DNA of 64,000 nucleotides, taken from Chaetoderma sp. LZ-2023a (Eukaryota; Mollusca; Caudofoveata; Chaetodermatida; Chaetodermatidae). Within the stretch, counting starts at the first letter, position 1. Each line of letters begins with the position of its first letter. The stretch lies in the NCBI GenBank assembly GCA_034401795.1, contig CM067359.1, positions 149,075,568 to 149,139,567 on the forward strand. The letters run 5' to 3'. The position numbers and the translations under genes were made by a program. The notes under the pieces were generated by a model. That model searched no databases and was not told the origin of the DNA. It saw only the letters and a list, made by a program, of their open reading frames with translations. Shown piece by piece: positions 1 to 12,329 of this stretch.

Positions 1-590
1 GGCTAGACTATCATGGCTAATAATTAAACTAACCAAACATAGTCTCTGTACAGTGGTCATAAAAAAAATCCACATTTGCCGGGCCAGGGAAGACTTGTAG
101 AGAATTTACCACTAAAAATCATTATGTGTACATATATCATTCAATCGCAGATTATTCAGTATCTATAACGCTATTCCGCATCATCCTGGCTTTAATACTA
201 CTACTCTAACTTACAGTTACGCTATTTTTAGAAATGATATGCATATGATATTTGTAATAAACTATACAGTATTAATTAATGAATATGCTGGATTTAACAG
301 TTTTCGTCGCGCGGCACGCTAGTCGGGAATTTATAGGGACTATTAGATGGTAGACGTTTTCATTTTCCAGAAAGAGTTGCTGATTGGTGTTGCTTGAGTT
401 GATAAATAATCTGTTTCAAACAGAATCCGGGATTGCATTTATAAGAGAGATTTTTCTGTTGTGATTAAGAAATAATTTTTGTGTCGCTACACATGAAATT
501 GTAAAAGTTGTACGCTGATTGTTTTCTAATGGGCTGAAAGATTTTTAGCGATGACTCGCCATGGATGGTTAAATAGCAGAAGTCATTTAA

Positions 591-778
591 CCCTTACAAT
601 GACATGTGTCTCAATTTTAATGCACCTATACAGGAAAGCCGTTGAATATTTTGAAACTAATTTAACAGGTAACTGTTACTGCCATAGGCAGCAACAGCTC
701 CCAGTCAAGTTAGTTGCAAAATATTCAACAGCATGCTTCTTAAATCATAAAGAATTTGTGGTTTTGTGTCTGTAAGGG
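591..778. mobile_element. Family A palindromic MITE, complete copy
   Basis: The copy starts CCCTTACA and ends TGTAAGGG, a perfect 8-bp terminal inverted repeat. It is flanked on both sides by TTTAA (586-590 and 779-783), which contains TTAA. Its core, 641-729, is an imperfect hairpin whose arms read GTTGAATATTTTGAAACTAA and the complement, closing on GCCATAGGC. A TTAA target and CCC termini resemble piggyBac-type non-autonomous elements; the family assignment is an inference. Confidence 0.75.
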
Positions 779-1273
779 TTTAAGCATTAAATGCCTATTT
801 ATTTTTGAACATTTTCTAGTTAATAACATGTATTTGACTATAAATGTTTTGCCAAATAATATATTTGTGTATTATTAATATTATGTTGCCAGTTTACTTT
901 AGTTTTGTAATGTTCTGAAATTACAATCAGTGTTTTTGTCTATTGTAATATACAGCACCATATATTAGCCAGATGGCCATGACATGACACCTTCCATCTG
1001 CAGTTCATAAGAGACTATTTATTGAACATTAGCACTCGTTCACACTATTCAGGCCTCACAGTGGGTACAAAACAAAAAAATATGATCTTGTTAGAAAAAC
1101 TGTAGTACTATGGTAACGAGTTAACCCCTCTTGAGTCAATTTGTGTTTTATAATGCGGTTATAACTACGTTTTCAGTTGTCACGGGTTGTTACCCGATAA
1201 CTGAAGGAAAAGGTGTGGTTTATAGTGGTAAAACCAGTCAATACTTCCTCTGCAGTTGTCTTGAGGACTGTCT

Positions 1274-1365
1274 ATTTGCAGGCTAAGAGAAAACTATTTT
1301 TGAAAATTTACCACTGGATATCCAGTGATAAATTTTCAAAAATAGTCTTCTCTTGGCCTGCAAAT
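1274..1365. repeat. Family B core: 92-bp palindrome without spacer
   Basis: The sequence is an almost perfect inverted repeat centred between 1319 and 1320 on GGATATCC, with outer ends ATTTGCAGG / CCTGCAAAT and inner arms carrying AATTTACCACTGG. The same arms recur at 1816-1932, about 2050-2150, 3411-3508, 5530-5637, 7030-7127 and 57031-57106. It is the core of family B MITEs; this copy has no clear terminal repeat. Confidence 0.75.
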
Positions 1366-1754
1366 CAACACCGCCTAAACAAAGATTTAGATTTTCTTGA
1401 CTATTAGCCCTTTACTCGTCAAACCGCTAAAAAAAACCGCTTAAAAAACGATTTTCCTAAATTCCCATTACAAACCCGTCTTCTCTTGGTCAGCAAATGG
1501 TCGTCCACTGAGCAAAGATTTCAATTTGCTTGAAAACTCTTGACAAATTAAAAGGTTAATTGATAAGTCGCCAATTGAGTGCTTTGAGGCGCAGTTGACA
1601 CACGAGGGATTAAAGTAACTTGAAATTGTATTGCTGCCTTAGGCACCAAACGCTTCCATTAATAATATTTCAAGAGATTTTTATATGAACTCGATGAAAG
1701 TGTTATCCCGGTGGTAGGACTTCAGGAATGAAAGGGTTAAAAACTATAGTTAAG

Positions 1755-1992
1755 TTAACCATTTAACCATCATATTTGGTCTGGAAATGTTCCATTTTCT
1801 CATACAAAATGTCAGTTTGCATAGCAAGAGAATAGTATTTTTGAAAATTTACCACTGGAATGACTGGCTCGGTTATCGAGCCAGTCATTCCAGTGGTAAA
1901 TTTTCAAAAATACCCTTCTCTTGGTCTGCAAATGGACATTCCTCAAGACCCCTGCAGAAGCTGTTTGGCTGATATGAGTGTTAAATGGTTAA
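1755..1992. mobile_element. Family B MITE with 117-bp hairpin core
   Basis: Inverted termini TTAACCATTTAA (1755-1766) and TTAAATGGTTAA (1981-1992) flank a hairpin at 1816-1932 whose arms include ACTGGAATGACTGGCTCGG and its complement. The right terminal TTAA (1989-1992) is also the left TTAA of the next MITE, so two copies abut head to tail. Confidence 0.65.
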
Positions 1993-2215
1993 CCCTTAAG
2001 TTTGTTCAAGAAAATTTCAAACGTCTCATTCTTCTCCATTTGCAGATCAAGAGATTATTTTTAGAATTTTATCACTGGAATAACTGGCTCAGTTATCGTC
2101 TTACCGAGCCAGTAATTCCAGTTGTAATTTTTCAAAAATTATTTTTTCACCTACGAATGACTTTTTCTGACGGCGACTGCAGAAGCTGTTCTTGGCTCGC
2201 TTGAGTGCTATAGGG
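1993..2215. mobile_element. Family B MITE, TTAA on both sides
   Basis: The copy begins CCCTTAAG and ends ATAGGG, with TTAA immediately outside on the left (1989-1992) and the right (2216-2219). The internal hairpin at about 2050-2150 carries ACTGGCTCAG and its complement. Exact TTAA flanks support a cut-and-paste origin. Confidence 0.7.
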
Positions 2216-2642
2216 TTAAAGATAAAAAATACATTCTATTCTACCTCCATAAATATAAATTGGAATTTTCTGTACTGCTAAAAAGTAGGACAGAACTAAA
2301 ACACAGGATAAAGTATGAGCGATGTCCAAAAAGTATGACCGCTGCGAGGCCTAAATAGCTTCCATCATTTCTCCAGATAACAGAATATTATTGAAAATGT
2401 ATCATTTATTTAGTTGACGACTTCTCCACAATATCTTTGACAAATTATCTTCCTGGAATTGAATTGAAATTGTGGAATTGAATTGAAATTGATTTCTTAT
2501 GTCATTGGGTGATGAATATGTGTGATAATCACATGGAAATTCACACATAATAGTAACGTGTGATGTCATCCTGTCCTGGTAAGGAATTCAAATCTCATAA
2601 AAGAATTCAGCCAATCACAGTCATTGACACGCTACCCTTTAA

Positions 2643-2824
2643 CCCTCACATTTGTTCAAGAAAATTTATCCATTGTAGATCAAGAGAAGGCTATCTTTGA
2701 AAATGGTTATCAAGCTAGTCATTCCAGTGGTAAATTTTCAAAAATAGTCTTCTCTTGGTCTGCCTTTGGACATTTATCAAGACAACTGCAGAAGCCGTCT
2801 TTGGCTCATTTCAGTGTTGAAGGG
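2643..2824. mobile_element. Family B MITE, TTAA on both sides
   Basis: The copy begins CCCTCACA and ends AAGGG between TTAA at 2639-2642 and TTAA at 2825-2828. The hairpin is shortened: one arm has lost part of its inner segment. The flank CAGAAGC...TTGGCTCA near the right end matches the copies ending at 1980 and 2215, so subterminal sequence is shared across the family. Confidence 0.7.
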
Positions 2825-2940
2825 TTAAGGTCTCTTACACAAGGAGACTGAGTCTGTGAAACAGACTGGTCACCATTTCAACTGTAACCTTTGAAATTTT
2901 AGTGTCTCGTTTTCAAGACAACTATAGATACAGGCAATTT

Positions 2941-3030
2941 ATTGAATATTTTAAGACGAGTTCAACTAGAACATGTTGCTGACATAGGCAGCAACAGCTC
3001 CCACCCAGTCAAAGTAGTTTCAAAATGTTA
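2941..3030. repeat. Family A hairpin, degenerate
   Basis: Arms TTGAATATTTT... and ...TTTCAAAAT enclose GACATAGGCAGCAACAGCTC. One arm is more eroded than the other. Confidence 0.55.
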
Positions 3031-3410
3031 TTGAAATTGAGATACCAGCATTTCAAAGGTGCCATCTTTGACTATATTAAATTCTCTTGGCATTATTGCA
3101 TTTTGTCGGATATTGAAAACAATTACGAAAATTTAAATAATCGTGACTGTATGTTTAACTGAATTCCATCGAATTAGACATCGTAATTAATATACAAAAT
3201 TGTGTTCTTAGTAAATTCACTAGTTCCTGTACAGTCACATCAATCAATCATGTTTATAACATACACTTGTTCTTGTGGTGGGTGGGAGGAGCGTGTGGAA
3301 ATTATGGTTCTTTTAAACTGGTCATTATAGGACCACCCCCGTCTTAGCCCTTTATGGTCAAAATTAATTTTTTAAATGTTTAATATTTACTCATTTGATG
3401 CCATTTTCAG

Positions 3411-3508
3411 AAGAGAAGAGTATTTTGGGAGATTTACCACTGGATAACTGGCTCAGTTATCGAGCCAGTCATTCCAGTGCTAAAGTTTCTAAAATACTCT
3501 CCTCTTGG
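3411..3508. repeat. Family B hairpin
   Basis: Arms AAGAGAAGAGTATTTTGGGAG and the diverged complement enclose CTGGCTCAGTTATCGAGCCAG. The stem stays paired although the sequence differs from the other family B copies. Confidence 0.6.
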
Positions 3509-3929
3509 TCTTGACCATTACAGAGTAGAGTTACCCATAAGCGAAATGATTTTTCTCAGCCAAGTTTAATTATTTAACGCTTAACCGGTTTATCCATGAA
3601 ATGGTGATATTCATATGTTGAATATTTTGAAACTGTCTTTCATCTGGAGCAGCTTCCAATAAGATTAATTTTCAAATGTTCAACAGAATTTACCACGAGT
3701 TATGATTGATTATGACATCAGATACTTGAGTGATGCGTCAGATTTATATCAAGACATCTATATAGGAGAGCTGCTGAATATTTTGAATGTAATTTGACTG
3801 GAAATTTGTTGCAAAGTTTTAAGGGTTAATGTTCCTACTCTTGGTTTTCTCTCAATGTGTTTCTTTGGTAGGTAATGTCTGCATTCTGAATTTCTGCAGA
3901 CTGCATTTTCCATGGGGTTGACTCTAGAT

Positions 3930-4022
3930 ATGCTGAATATTTTGAAAACAATTTGTCTGAAAGTTGTTGGTGGCTTAGCCACCAACAACTTTCAGTTAAA
4001 TTGTTTTCAAAATATTCAGCAT
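3930..4022. repeat. Family A variant hairpin, about 93 bp
   Basis: The sequence ATGCTGAATATTTTGAAAAC is inverted at the right end. The centre is TTGTTGGTGGC/GCCACCAACAA around a very short loop. A truncated relative is at about 4411-4475. The loop sequence differs from other family A members while the stem remains almost perfect. Confidence 0.7.
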
Positions 4023-5468
4023 GTCCTGAGTTATTGACCATTGAAATTATTGTCTGTGGCCTGCAGTAGTCGGATAGTTAATATATTGGAAAAATCTATA
4101 AGCAGGGATGGAATGGAAAAGATTTTGTGTGAATTTCACTGATTTGACAGTCTGGTTTCTTGAAATTCCAGTGTCTCAATAACAGTTCACAATCAAAATT
4201 AGTTTCGAAATATTCCCTACATCATAAAGAATTTCTTGTTTAAGGAATCCCTATGGCAGCAACAGATTTCAGTCAAATTAATTTCAAAATATTTAGCAAC
4301 TTTCGTTTGTCTAGAGGTAGCGGGTTAAAAGGTTAAATTAAAAGTTCTTTAACTGTCTCACTGTCACAAGCACCAGACAATAAGTTCAATGAGCTAAAAC
4401 CCTTGATGTGCTGAATATTATGAAAACAATTTGACTGAAAGTTGTTGGTGGCTTTGCTTTCAAAATATTTAGCAGGTCCAGAGATATAACCCCTGGAATA
4501 TGTCATCTGTAAAAACTCAGCAGTCAGATGGTTACCGGGTAATTAGGGTTTGGTCGCTTCACTTTGTTTATGTTTATTGAAATTTATTTGTTAAAAATTA
4601 CTGTATCATTGATGTGTTCTCTAGAACAATAATAGTATCTTGTTAATTAGACATTGCTGTTACGTTTAGGGGTGTGGGGGAAGGGGTGTGTTTGGGGTTG
4701 TATTGTATTTCATCATGTACCTACGTACATAGATCTAGATCGTAAATAATAACCTTTATCCAGTAGTCTTAACAAGGTCAGTCTGTAGAATATGATAGAT
4801 ACTAGTAATTGCGTGAAAGTTTGAAACCAGAGTTGCAGAAGGCTTTGAATAAATGCAATAGAGGGACAGATTTCTAGCTATGCTTCGCTTATTTCTAGGT
4901 AAGGTTCGCCAACGTAGTTCGCATGTTTGATTCGGAAAATGTAAACTGTACCTGTCACTAGTGCTTCTGACTAGTGGCTCACCCTGGTACATGGACTGAC
5001 TAGTAATAATGCACCTGAAATCTTGTGGATTGTATCCGCAGGTTCATGAACAGGATGTGTAGTTGTGTCCTGTGGACATACAAGATGATGTAATATATCT
5101 GTACATAGCTTGATTTTTAAATTATACATGTTTATTAAGAACATTTAATTTACCAAGGATTTACTTTATATACCATGAGTTTAGTTTGTTTGTATGTTAA
5201 CTGGTAGCTAATTGTTTTTTCATCCATTTTAAAGTACCATAGTCCATATAATGTTTAGCATTGTATATTTAAAAATATTTAAACAGTTATAGAGAAATTT
5301 ATTTTAAATAATGATATTTTAGAATGATTTGTAGAGCAAATGATCTGTTTAGTCACGTTGAATTAGCAATTTATGATGTTATATAAATCTATTTGACGTG
5401 GAGTTATTTTATAATCAAGTTTCATTTAGCAGGATACAGGGTGTTTATTGGGAAAATGGTGCCTTTAA

Positions 5469-5689
5469 ACCTTTAGTATTCAAGTCGGCCAAAATCAGCT
5501 TTTGTAATGGTGGTGATAAATGTTTATTCGCAGACCAAGAGATTATATTTGAAAGTTTATGACTGGAATGACTGGCTCGATAACCGAGCCAGTCATTCCA
5601 GTGATAAGTTTTCAAAAATAATCATCTCCTGGTCTGCAAATGAGGATTTTCCATGAGAAAATTAAAACTATCTTGAACAAATTTTAGGG
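5469..5689. mobile_element. Family B MITE, opposite orientation
   Basis: It lies between TTAA at 5465-5468 and TTAA at 5690-5693, begins ACCTTTAG and ends TTTTAGGG. The hairpin at 5530-5637 carries ACTGGAATGACTGGCTCGATAAC and its complement. Confidence 0.65.
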
Positions 5690-5829
5690 TTAAAATCATT
5701 TATATTCAGGTCAGTTTGACAAACAATCTTCCACTCCTGATACACCACTTTGCATGGTGGAGTGCAGAAGCTGTTAGCCCTTTGCCTCTCGCAGACCAGA
5801 AGTGAGAAGTTCTTTATGATGAAGATAAT

Positions 5830-5925
5830 ATTCTGTAATAGTTTGAAACAAATTTCACTGGCTGATGTTGATGGCGATAGCAGCAACAGGTTCCAGTGAA
5901 ATTAGCGTCAAAATATCCAGTAGTT
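5830..5925. repeat. Family A hairpin, degenerate
   Basis: The right arm is GCAACAGGTTCCAGTGAAATTAG; the left arm is diverged. Confidence 0.45.
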
Positions 5926-6134
5926 TCCGTGTATATAGGGTCAAGTTCGATTAGATAACCATAGTTAGTTTGCTAGTTTACTGAACATGCACAATTGCTA
6001 TGCCCAGTCGGACGCTGGATAGTTAATGGACCGTTCCATTTTTAGCCATGCCCCACCCCTCTAACTAAACTCCACCCACACCTCGCTCGTGTTGGGATCC
6101 TGACTATCAATTTCTAGAAAGCTATACAGGTAAG

Positions 6135-6233
6135 CTGTTGAATATTTTGAAGCTAATTTGACTGGGTGCTGTTGCTTGCAGCAACAGCTAGGCAGCCACA
6201 GCACCCAGTATAATTAGCTTCAAAATATACAAC
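6135..6233. repeat. Family A hairpin with duplicated loop
   Basis: Arms GTTGAATATTTTGAAGCTAA and TTAGCTTCAAAATATACAAC are co-varied: AGC in one arm is matched by GCT in the other. The loop has a second CAGC-rich segment. Confidence 0.6.
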
Positions 6234-6972
6234 ATGTTTATTAAATAGTAGAGACATACAATTCTTTGAACGTGTCAGACTTTGAAGAGTAAAAGACGGG
6301 CTGCATACAATCATTTATGATGTAATAATTATGACGTCATCATACATGCCACTTAGCTGATTATGACATCATTACTCTGGAAAGGTGTATTGTAGTTCGC
6401 TGGTACTCGAGTTCCCATTAAATTACTATGGTAGTGCAGAAAATGTGGAGCCTGGTACCTGTCTGGATTAATCCTTTCTGTTTTGTATTTTAATGGCCTA
6501 CGAAAATGGGTTATCTTTGTACTCTAAGCGTCCATATGAGACAAAGTTGGAAGGAAATGGGACTTGGGAACATTGACATACAATGGGAAAGTATAATTTC
6601 CTCAAATCTAAGTTATTTGGTGAAATAGTTACACCTTTATATGCTTTTATTCGTGTCCACCATTTTGATTTACGGCTGCTCGGCTGACTAGTTAACTAGC
6701 TATAGTTACCGATTTCAAGTTTGACTGCGATCTAGTTAGCTATAGCTACCGTAACTCTGGTTAGCTAACTATGGTTCACCAGTCGAACTTGACCTTGGTG
6801 TCTTGGAATTTTAATTGATAACGGTTTAGTCGATAGAATCATTGTATTAAAATTTCAATGCAAGTATATGTTAAGTATTTCATTGAAGTTTTTAATACAA
6901 AATTTTATTTGAGTGTATTGTTCTAAAGCGATATACAAATTATTTTTCAAAATAACCTTTCCTCCATCTTAA

Positions 6973-7184
6973 CCCTTTAAGAAATAAATTTGGTTAAGAA
7001 AATTAAAATATTTGCTTATTAAATGTCAATTTGCGGGCCAAGATAAGACTAATTTTGAAAATTTACTACTGGAATGACTGATTCCAGTGGTAAATTATCA
7101 AAAATAGCTTTCTCTTAAGCCACAAATGGACATTCCTCAAGACCACTACAGAGGTTGGTTTTGGTCGGCTTCATCATGAAAGGG
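6973..7184. mobile_element. Family B MITE
   Basis: It starts CCCTTTAAG after TTAA (6969-6972) and ends GAAAGGG before TTAC (7185-7188). The hairpin 7030-7127 has a shortened centre with ACTGGAATGACTGATTCCAGTGG. Confidence 0.6.
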
Positions 7185-8103
7185 TTACATAGTTGTGTAT
7201 CTGGTTGATGGAGTTAAAAGTGTTAAGTAGGTATAAAACCCAATAAGATTTCGAAGTGGACAATTAAGAACCATGATATGCTTTTAAGCTAACCGGTTGA
7301 ATTTCTCATTTATCAATACATACAGAACATGTTGTTTCTTTATAATGTTTTTCATAAATTAATTTATAAGTAATATATCTAAGACGTGTCATAACTTAGT
7401 TAGTTTTAGTTGAATTTTTACAAAAATCAGATTCCAGATCTCAATACCTCTGCCATATTCTAAGACTGTCTATGGGTTCCAGATTAAAGTATCAGTTGCT
7501 CGTTATAATTATATGTTTTAGATTACACTGCCATCTTTGTTATTTGATTTTGTTGATTATACTGTAATCGTAATGTATTAATTATCAACTCCACTAACCT
7601 TGCCCGTTAGGTTATTTCATTCTAATTTCTGAAGAACTATTCTTATTTTTTCTTAATAATTGGACTGATAATTTCTGTGTCGGTACCCAAGAAACAAAAC
7701 ATAATTATAATCAGAAGGAAGTTATAGCATTTATTTCATGAAATCCATTTTTATTATAAACTCACATAAAAGTTGAAAACATGTATCAAATTTTTAAGTT
7801 TAGCTATTACAGATCTGTATTATTTTTAAACAACATTATGGACAATTTTTATTTCAAACTTACATGTTATTGAAATAACACCCGACATCATTCATATATA
7901 ATAGTAGTTGTGAGATCTCAGCGTTTATTTTTAACATACATACAAGTCTTCTTGTATGATTTGTATTTCATCTGGAGTATTGATTTGATGTAGTAATCAA
8001 ACATGTACTTATGAACCTGTCTATAATTGCCACCTACATTTAGGACCATAATCAGGTATCTAAGTAACCCTTTAACCATCTCAGACCAAATGTCACAAAT
8101 TCT

Positions 8104-8190
8104 TTATAATGTTGTGGAATATTCTGTTGATAAATTTGAAACTATTCAACAGCTTCCAGTCAAATTAGTTTCAAAATATTCAACAGTTCC
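8104..8190. repeat. Family A hairpin remnant
   Basis: The right arm AGTCAAATTAGTTTCAAAAT is intact and the left arm is eroded. Confidence 0.45.
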
Positions 8191-8527
8191 CCTGTATAGC
8201 CGTCTTAAACTGAGACAGTGGACTTTCAGATGTTAAATGTTAAAGTTTGGCCCTAAAACCATCCCATCTTGTGGACTCAAAAGGCATTCTCTGTTGTAGA
8301 TGATTGCATGTACAGTTTTAGTTGCGACTTGCAGACACTAATATAAGTTGGGACACTAATATAAGTTGGCGTGCCTGTCTGATAGTCCGTCAAATTTTTA
8401 ACAGATTTGTGAAAGCTGCTTGTGTCACAAATATAGTGCACTTGTACTTAATGGTTCTAGTATTCACCTAATATTTTTAATCCTTAAAATTCAAATGATT
8501 TAATTTCAAGACAACTATACAGGAAAG

Positions 8528-8628
8528 CTGGTGAATATTTTGAAACTAATTCGACTGTAACCTGCTATAGGCAACAGCAGCTTCCAGGCAAATTGTTTTG
8601 AAAAATGCACCAAAATATTCTTTGCATC
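8528..8628. repeat. Family A hairpin remnant
   Basis: The left arm GGTGAATATTTTGAAACTAA is intact and the right arm carries an insertion. TGTAAGGG followed by TTAA at 8653-8664 is the probable right MITE end. Confidence 0.5.
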
Positions 8629-8858
8629 ATAAAGAATTTATGTCTTCAGTTCTGTAAGGGTTAAACGGTTAAAGGCGGTTTTGCCAACCGTGATAATAAA
8701 GGAATCCAATCTGTCAGTCAAGTATATGAGGTCATAATAAAGTCTGTCATAGGTTGTGCTGACGTCGCAAGTAAAATATAATGAATGGAATATCTAAGTC
8801 TGGCATGAACACTTAATAGTCTGTCACCTTGTAGGATTAGTATGTCTTTATTACTTAG

Positions 8859-9048
8859 CCCTACCACTCTGTTTAAATTTTCAAATTAAATTAAAAGATG
8901 AACTGGTGTTCATTTTTCAACAAATTTTGTGGACGATGTTGCTGTCATAGACAGCAACACCGTCCACCAAAATTGTTGAAAAATGTACACCAGTTTCTTT
9001 GCTATTAACACAATAAGAGACAGAATATTGACATTAGAGTGGTAAGGG
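8859..9048. mobile_element. Family A-like MITE with long stem
   Basis: It starts CCCTACCACTC and ends GAGTGGTAAGGG, with TTAG outside on the left and TTAA on the right. The core at 8901-8995 is a long stem (AACTGGTGTTCATTTTTCAAC / complement) closing on TGTCATAGACA. Apart from the TGTTGCTG motif the arms differ from family A, so this is a separate subfamily. Confidence 0.7.
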
Positions 9049-9063
9049 TTAAGAAACAATCTG

Positions 9064-9147
9064 ATGATTATTTTGAAACTAATTTCACTGGATGCTGTTG
9101 CTGCCATAGACAACACCTAGTCAAATTAATATTAAAATATCCAACAT
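9064..9147. repeat. Family A hairpin
   Basis: GATTATTTTGAAACTAATTT is paired with a diverged complement around GCTGCCATAGACAAC. Confidence 0.5.
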
Positions 9148-9786
9148 TGAAGTTCATGGAGTTTAGGATTCGGTCGATCCCAACACAGGCAAAGCATGGT
9201 TGGAGCTTAGGTAGTGATGGACGGGACATAGCTAAAACAGGATTCCAAAAATGGTTCCCTCCATTGTCAGAATATGTCATGTAGTCCAATTTTCTTATAT
9301 TATGTATATTTCTGTTGTTATTGGTATTGTACATCCAAATTTGCATGGTTTGCGCAGTATGCATCAGTATGAATAAAGCTTTTAAAAAATAGATATATAA
9401 ATTATGTTTTGATCCGAGGTAATCTTCACCAAAGCAACAGAGAATACAGCCTCACATCTCATTTATCAATAAATGCTAGTTCAAACACGGCCTGAGAAGC
9501 GTACCGCTCGGAAATCCCAATAGTTTCCCAGAGTCAGATCAGCCCATGGTGCGGATAGGGACCTCCAAACAATTAAGAAGCCACAAGGCTAAGAGGAATA
9601 TGAAGAGAGACAAAATCATGGAGTTATGAGTCTTACCGGAGTGTGGGGCTAGATTATCGCACTGCCGGAAGAGAAGAATATATTACACAGTATGTAATGA
9701 AGAAAGTGTCTCTAATCATATGGCCATATACCTACGTAATCTAACCAGAACAAACAATACGGTGGCAATAATTAAGATGTACTATA

Positions 9787-9787
<1 letters not shown>

Positions 9788-9829
<42 letters not shown>
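9788..9829. repeat. (TA)n microsatellite in the left LTR
   Basis: About 21 TA units. They are absent from the corresponding place in the right LTR, so they expanded after insertion. Confidence 0.9.
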
Positions 9830-9832
<3 letters not shown>

Positions 9833-10701
9833 ATACAGGTTAACGAACCTACTATAGTGCAGTTAGCAACACATTGAGGAAAATGAAAATAACTATTTAA
9901 CAAATACAGAAATTATAACTATTGGTCCTAACACCGTTACGGTTCTTTTTAGTCATCGGAACCGTTAGTACAGATACGAGATAACTAACAAAACCTATAT
10001 AGAGAAATAATTAAACAGTGAGGTATAGTTACTTGAATACTCAGTAGTCATTCCCAAGTTAGGCTACCGTGGTACTGAAATTGAGACGTAGATCCGTAGT
10101 CGACGTGAGATGATGCACTCTCCGGAAGCTGGAAAGTTCCCATAGGCTGGTTCCCACAGACAAGACTTCCACACGAACACTCATGGCGGGAGGAGTACAT
10201 CGCTTAGTGCTGTAGGCCAAATAGAATGTCTAATGAGCAGTCAGTAAAACATACGATAGTACTACGTGGTGAAGAAAGTTCCCGTACACCGTTGGCATGG
10301 ATGAAAGGTGTAAACAACCTGATCACTAGCGGGGGTTGTCAGAGGCAAATGAAGATACAAAACAAAGCTTCACGGTGCTGAGTACGTCAACCAGCTATGG
10401 AGATGCACCGGGCTGAGTTTACATCTGTAGACTCACATATTCAGGTCGCAAAGGCCTCACCGCAAGTTTGTGTTCCGAATGCAGTTGTAGTATTTGTGAA
10501 CGATTATCGAAAGTTCCAAATTATTCCCGTAAATGGGGAGTTACAAAATTGTGTTGGTGCGGTGGGTTGGAAACTGCACACTACGGGATAAAAACCCGAC
10601 TCATGGCGAAGAAAGATGTGTGTCGCACTTGATAATAGTTGGTACAGCTCCAACCGGTTCAGCCCCTGGCCGAGGATGCTCTCGATCACCGGATCGCTTA
10701 T

Positions 10702-10710
10702 CCTTTTATA
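10702..10710 (-). promoter_or_regulatory. TATA box of the left LTR
   Basis: TATAAAAGG on the minus strand. It is conserved at the same LTR position in the right copy (41514-41522) and agrees with transcription of the element on the minus strand. Confidence 0.6.
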
Positions 10711-11260
10711 CTCACCATGATGTCACAGGCGCAGGCTTCATCCAATCATCGTTCGAGCAACAGCCAATCAGCACACAGCTAATAATAGCGTCGTCGAACG
10801 TTCTAGAACATTTTAGATGCTTTATGTCCACGTGGTTATGACGTCAGGGCAATATTTTTAAGATAATCAAAAAGAGTTTTCCTTCAGGGGATAACTCAGC
10901 CATTCCTCAACCGATTTTGAAATGGTTTACAGATTTGGAAAGCCCGTCAAATTCTGGTCTTGATTCATGCCAGATTTAAGGGGAAGAGACCATCAATAAG
11001 AATTACAGAGTACCAGCTCGGTACACTATAAGCGCCATCCCATCTAGGTCACAACTACGTGCTCCATGGAAACAGCGTCCTGACGCGCGCATGCGCATAA
11101 TGTGTTTTAACGAACTTTTCGACACGCTCTCTCTCCCATAGGCCTATATATGCCTATAGCCCTACCCAGAGGGGTGTGCTCAGAAAACGAATCCTAGATG
11201 GGCGGCACGTACCCAGCTTAGCTGGTATGGCCGGTACTCAACCGGTCGATCCGAATTACA

Positions 11261-11272
11261 CCACCCCCTCCT
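11261..11272 (-). other. Polypurine tract of Gypsy-1
   Basis: The minus strand reads AGGAGGGGGTGG directly before the LTR start TGTAATTCGG. This is the expected place for the plus-strand primer and fixes the left LTR as the 3' LTR. Confidence 0.65.
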
Positions 11273-12329
11273 AGTTTGACATCCATGGCAAACGATCGTG
11301 CATGGCGGATCGACGCACGGATGTACGCTAGGCAGGAATAATAGACTTCCCGGGTATGCCCGTGGCCAGAGAGGAGTAGTGACGCATAGACACGTATTCA
11401 AGAGACAGAGCACATAGTGGTGCCAAGAAGATGGGAGGCATACTTTTCAATTTTTGTCCTGGAATTATTTTTCCAGGCCTTTCTTTTTTTTCTTTTTTTT
11501 GTGTTCTTTTTATTATTGATGTTACGGTGCGTGCTATAATTTTATTTGGTATATGATCCTAAACAATAGCTCGCATGAGTGTTCCAGTTAGTGCAGATAA
11601 TCATAATCTCCGCAAAGAACACCCAAGCTCCAACGTACCACAATTTAAGTTTTAAATATACAAATGTATACAAAAATATAATAACAAAAAGACAAGGTAT
11701 ATAAATATTACCTATGTAACATACACTTATGAGGTATGTTTTTATTAATCACACCGAATTACTTGTGTACCCCGGGTAAATAAAGGGGCACACAACACGT
11801 ATCACCAAGTATTATTATTATATATATCTAAAATATCTATTTGCGGCCGGCCTTGCCGGTCTGCAACGGGCTGCTCTCGTTGACCCCATATCCGTCCTGA
11901 CGTCTAAGACAGGAAGAAAATTAATAAGAAAAATAAGATATATGATAATAACTTAAAACTGGTTTATCAGGCAGCTTCAGCGCGACTGAGATTGCATGAC
12001 GGGATTGTGACGTTATTGCACTGCGGGAGGTTGTATTCTTTACGTCGCACATGACGTCCTTATAACATTAGAGTCCGCAGTGCTCATTTTGTATGGGACA
12101 CAACCGGACACCTAAAGTGTGCGGCTGTGTCGGATAACCGTAGTCATCCTAGGGACAGGATTCAATTGATCTAACATATATAATAAGACGAAAAGTATGT
12201 AAAAAATAAAGTAATAATTAACACATTTCCACGAATTGCCTATTAACATTTCTGCTGAATTACACATGATTACACCTCAGCAGCGAAATTTCCCCATCGA
12301 GTTTGGGTCCCGTGACTAACAGTGGTAGG
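11273..12329. other. Non-coding 3' region of Gypsy-1
   Basis: No coding potential was seen between the zinc-finger-like ORF and the polypurine tract. The stretch is AT-rich, with T runs near 11480-11520. Confidence 0.5.

Larger units (their letters stand above)
1..9504. other. AT-rich left flank without recognisable genes
   Basis: Stop codons are dense in all frames and no exon with recognisable protein similarity was found. The stretch is dominated by short palindromic MITEs of two families, listed separately, embedded in AT-rich sequence. The longest ORFs here (for example 551-775 and 1860-2204) lie inside MITE hairpins and are not genes. It may be intron or intergenic DNA of the host. Confidence 0.6.
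9505..11260 (-). repeat. Gypsy-1 3' LTR (left copy)
   Basis: It is collinear with 40037-42046 apart from two segments missing here (about 206 and 119 bp) and a TA run present only here. On the minus strand it begins TGTAATTCGG. The terminal CA at the other edge has decayed to CG (plus strand CGCTCGG against TGCTCGG in the other LTR). It is followed on the internal side by a polypurine tract. Confidence 0.75.

Noticed and set aside
551-775. 74-aa ORF
   Set aside because: It lies across a family A MITE; both arms of the hairpin are translated.
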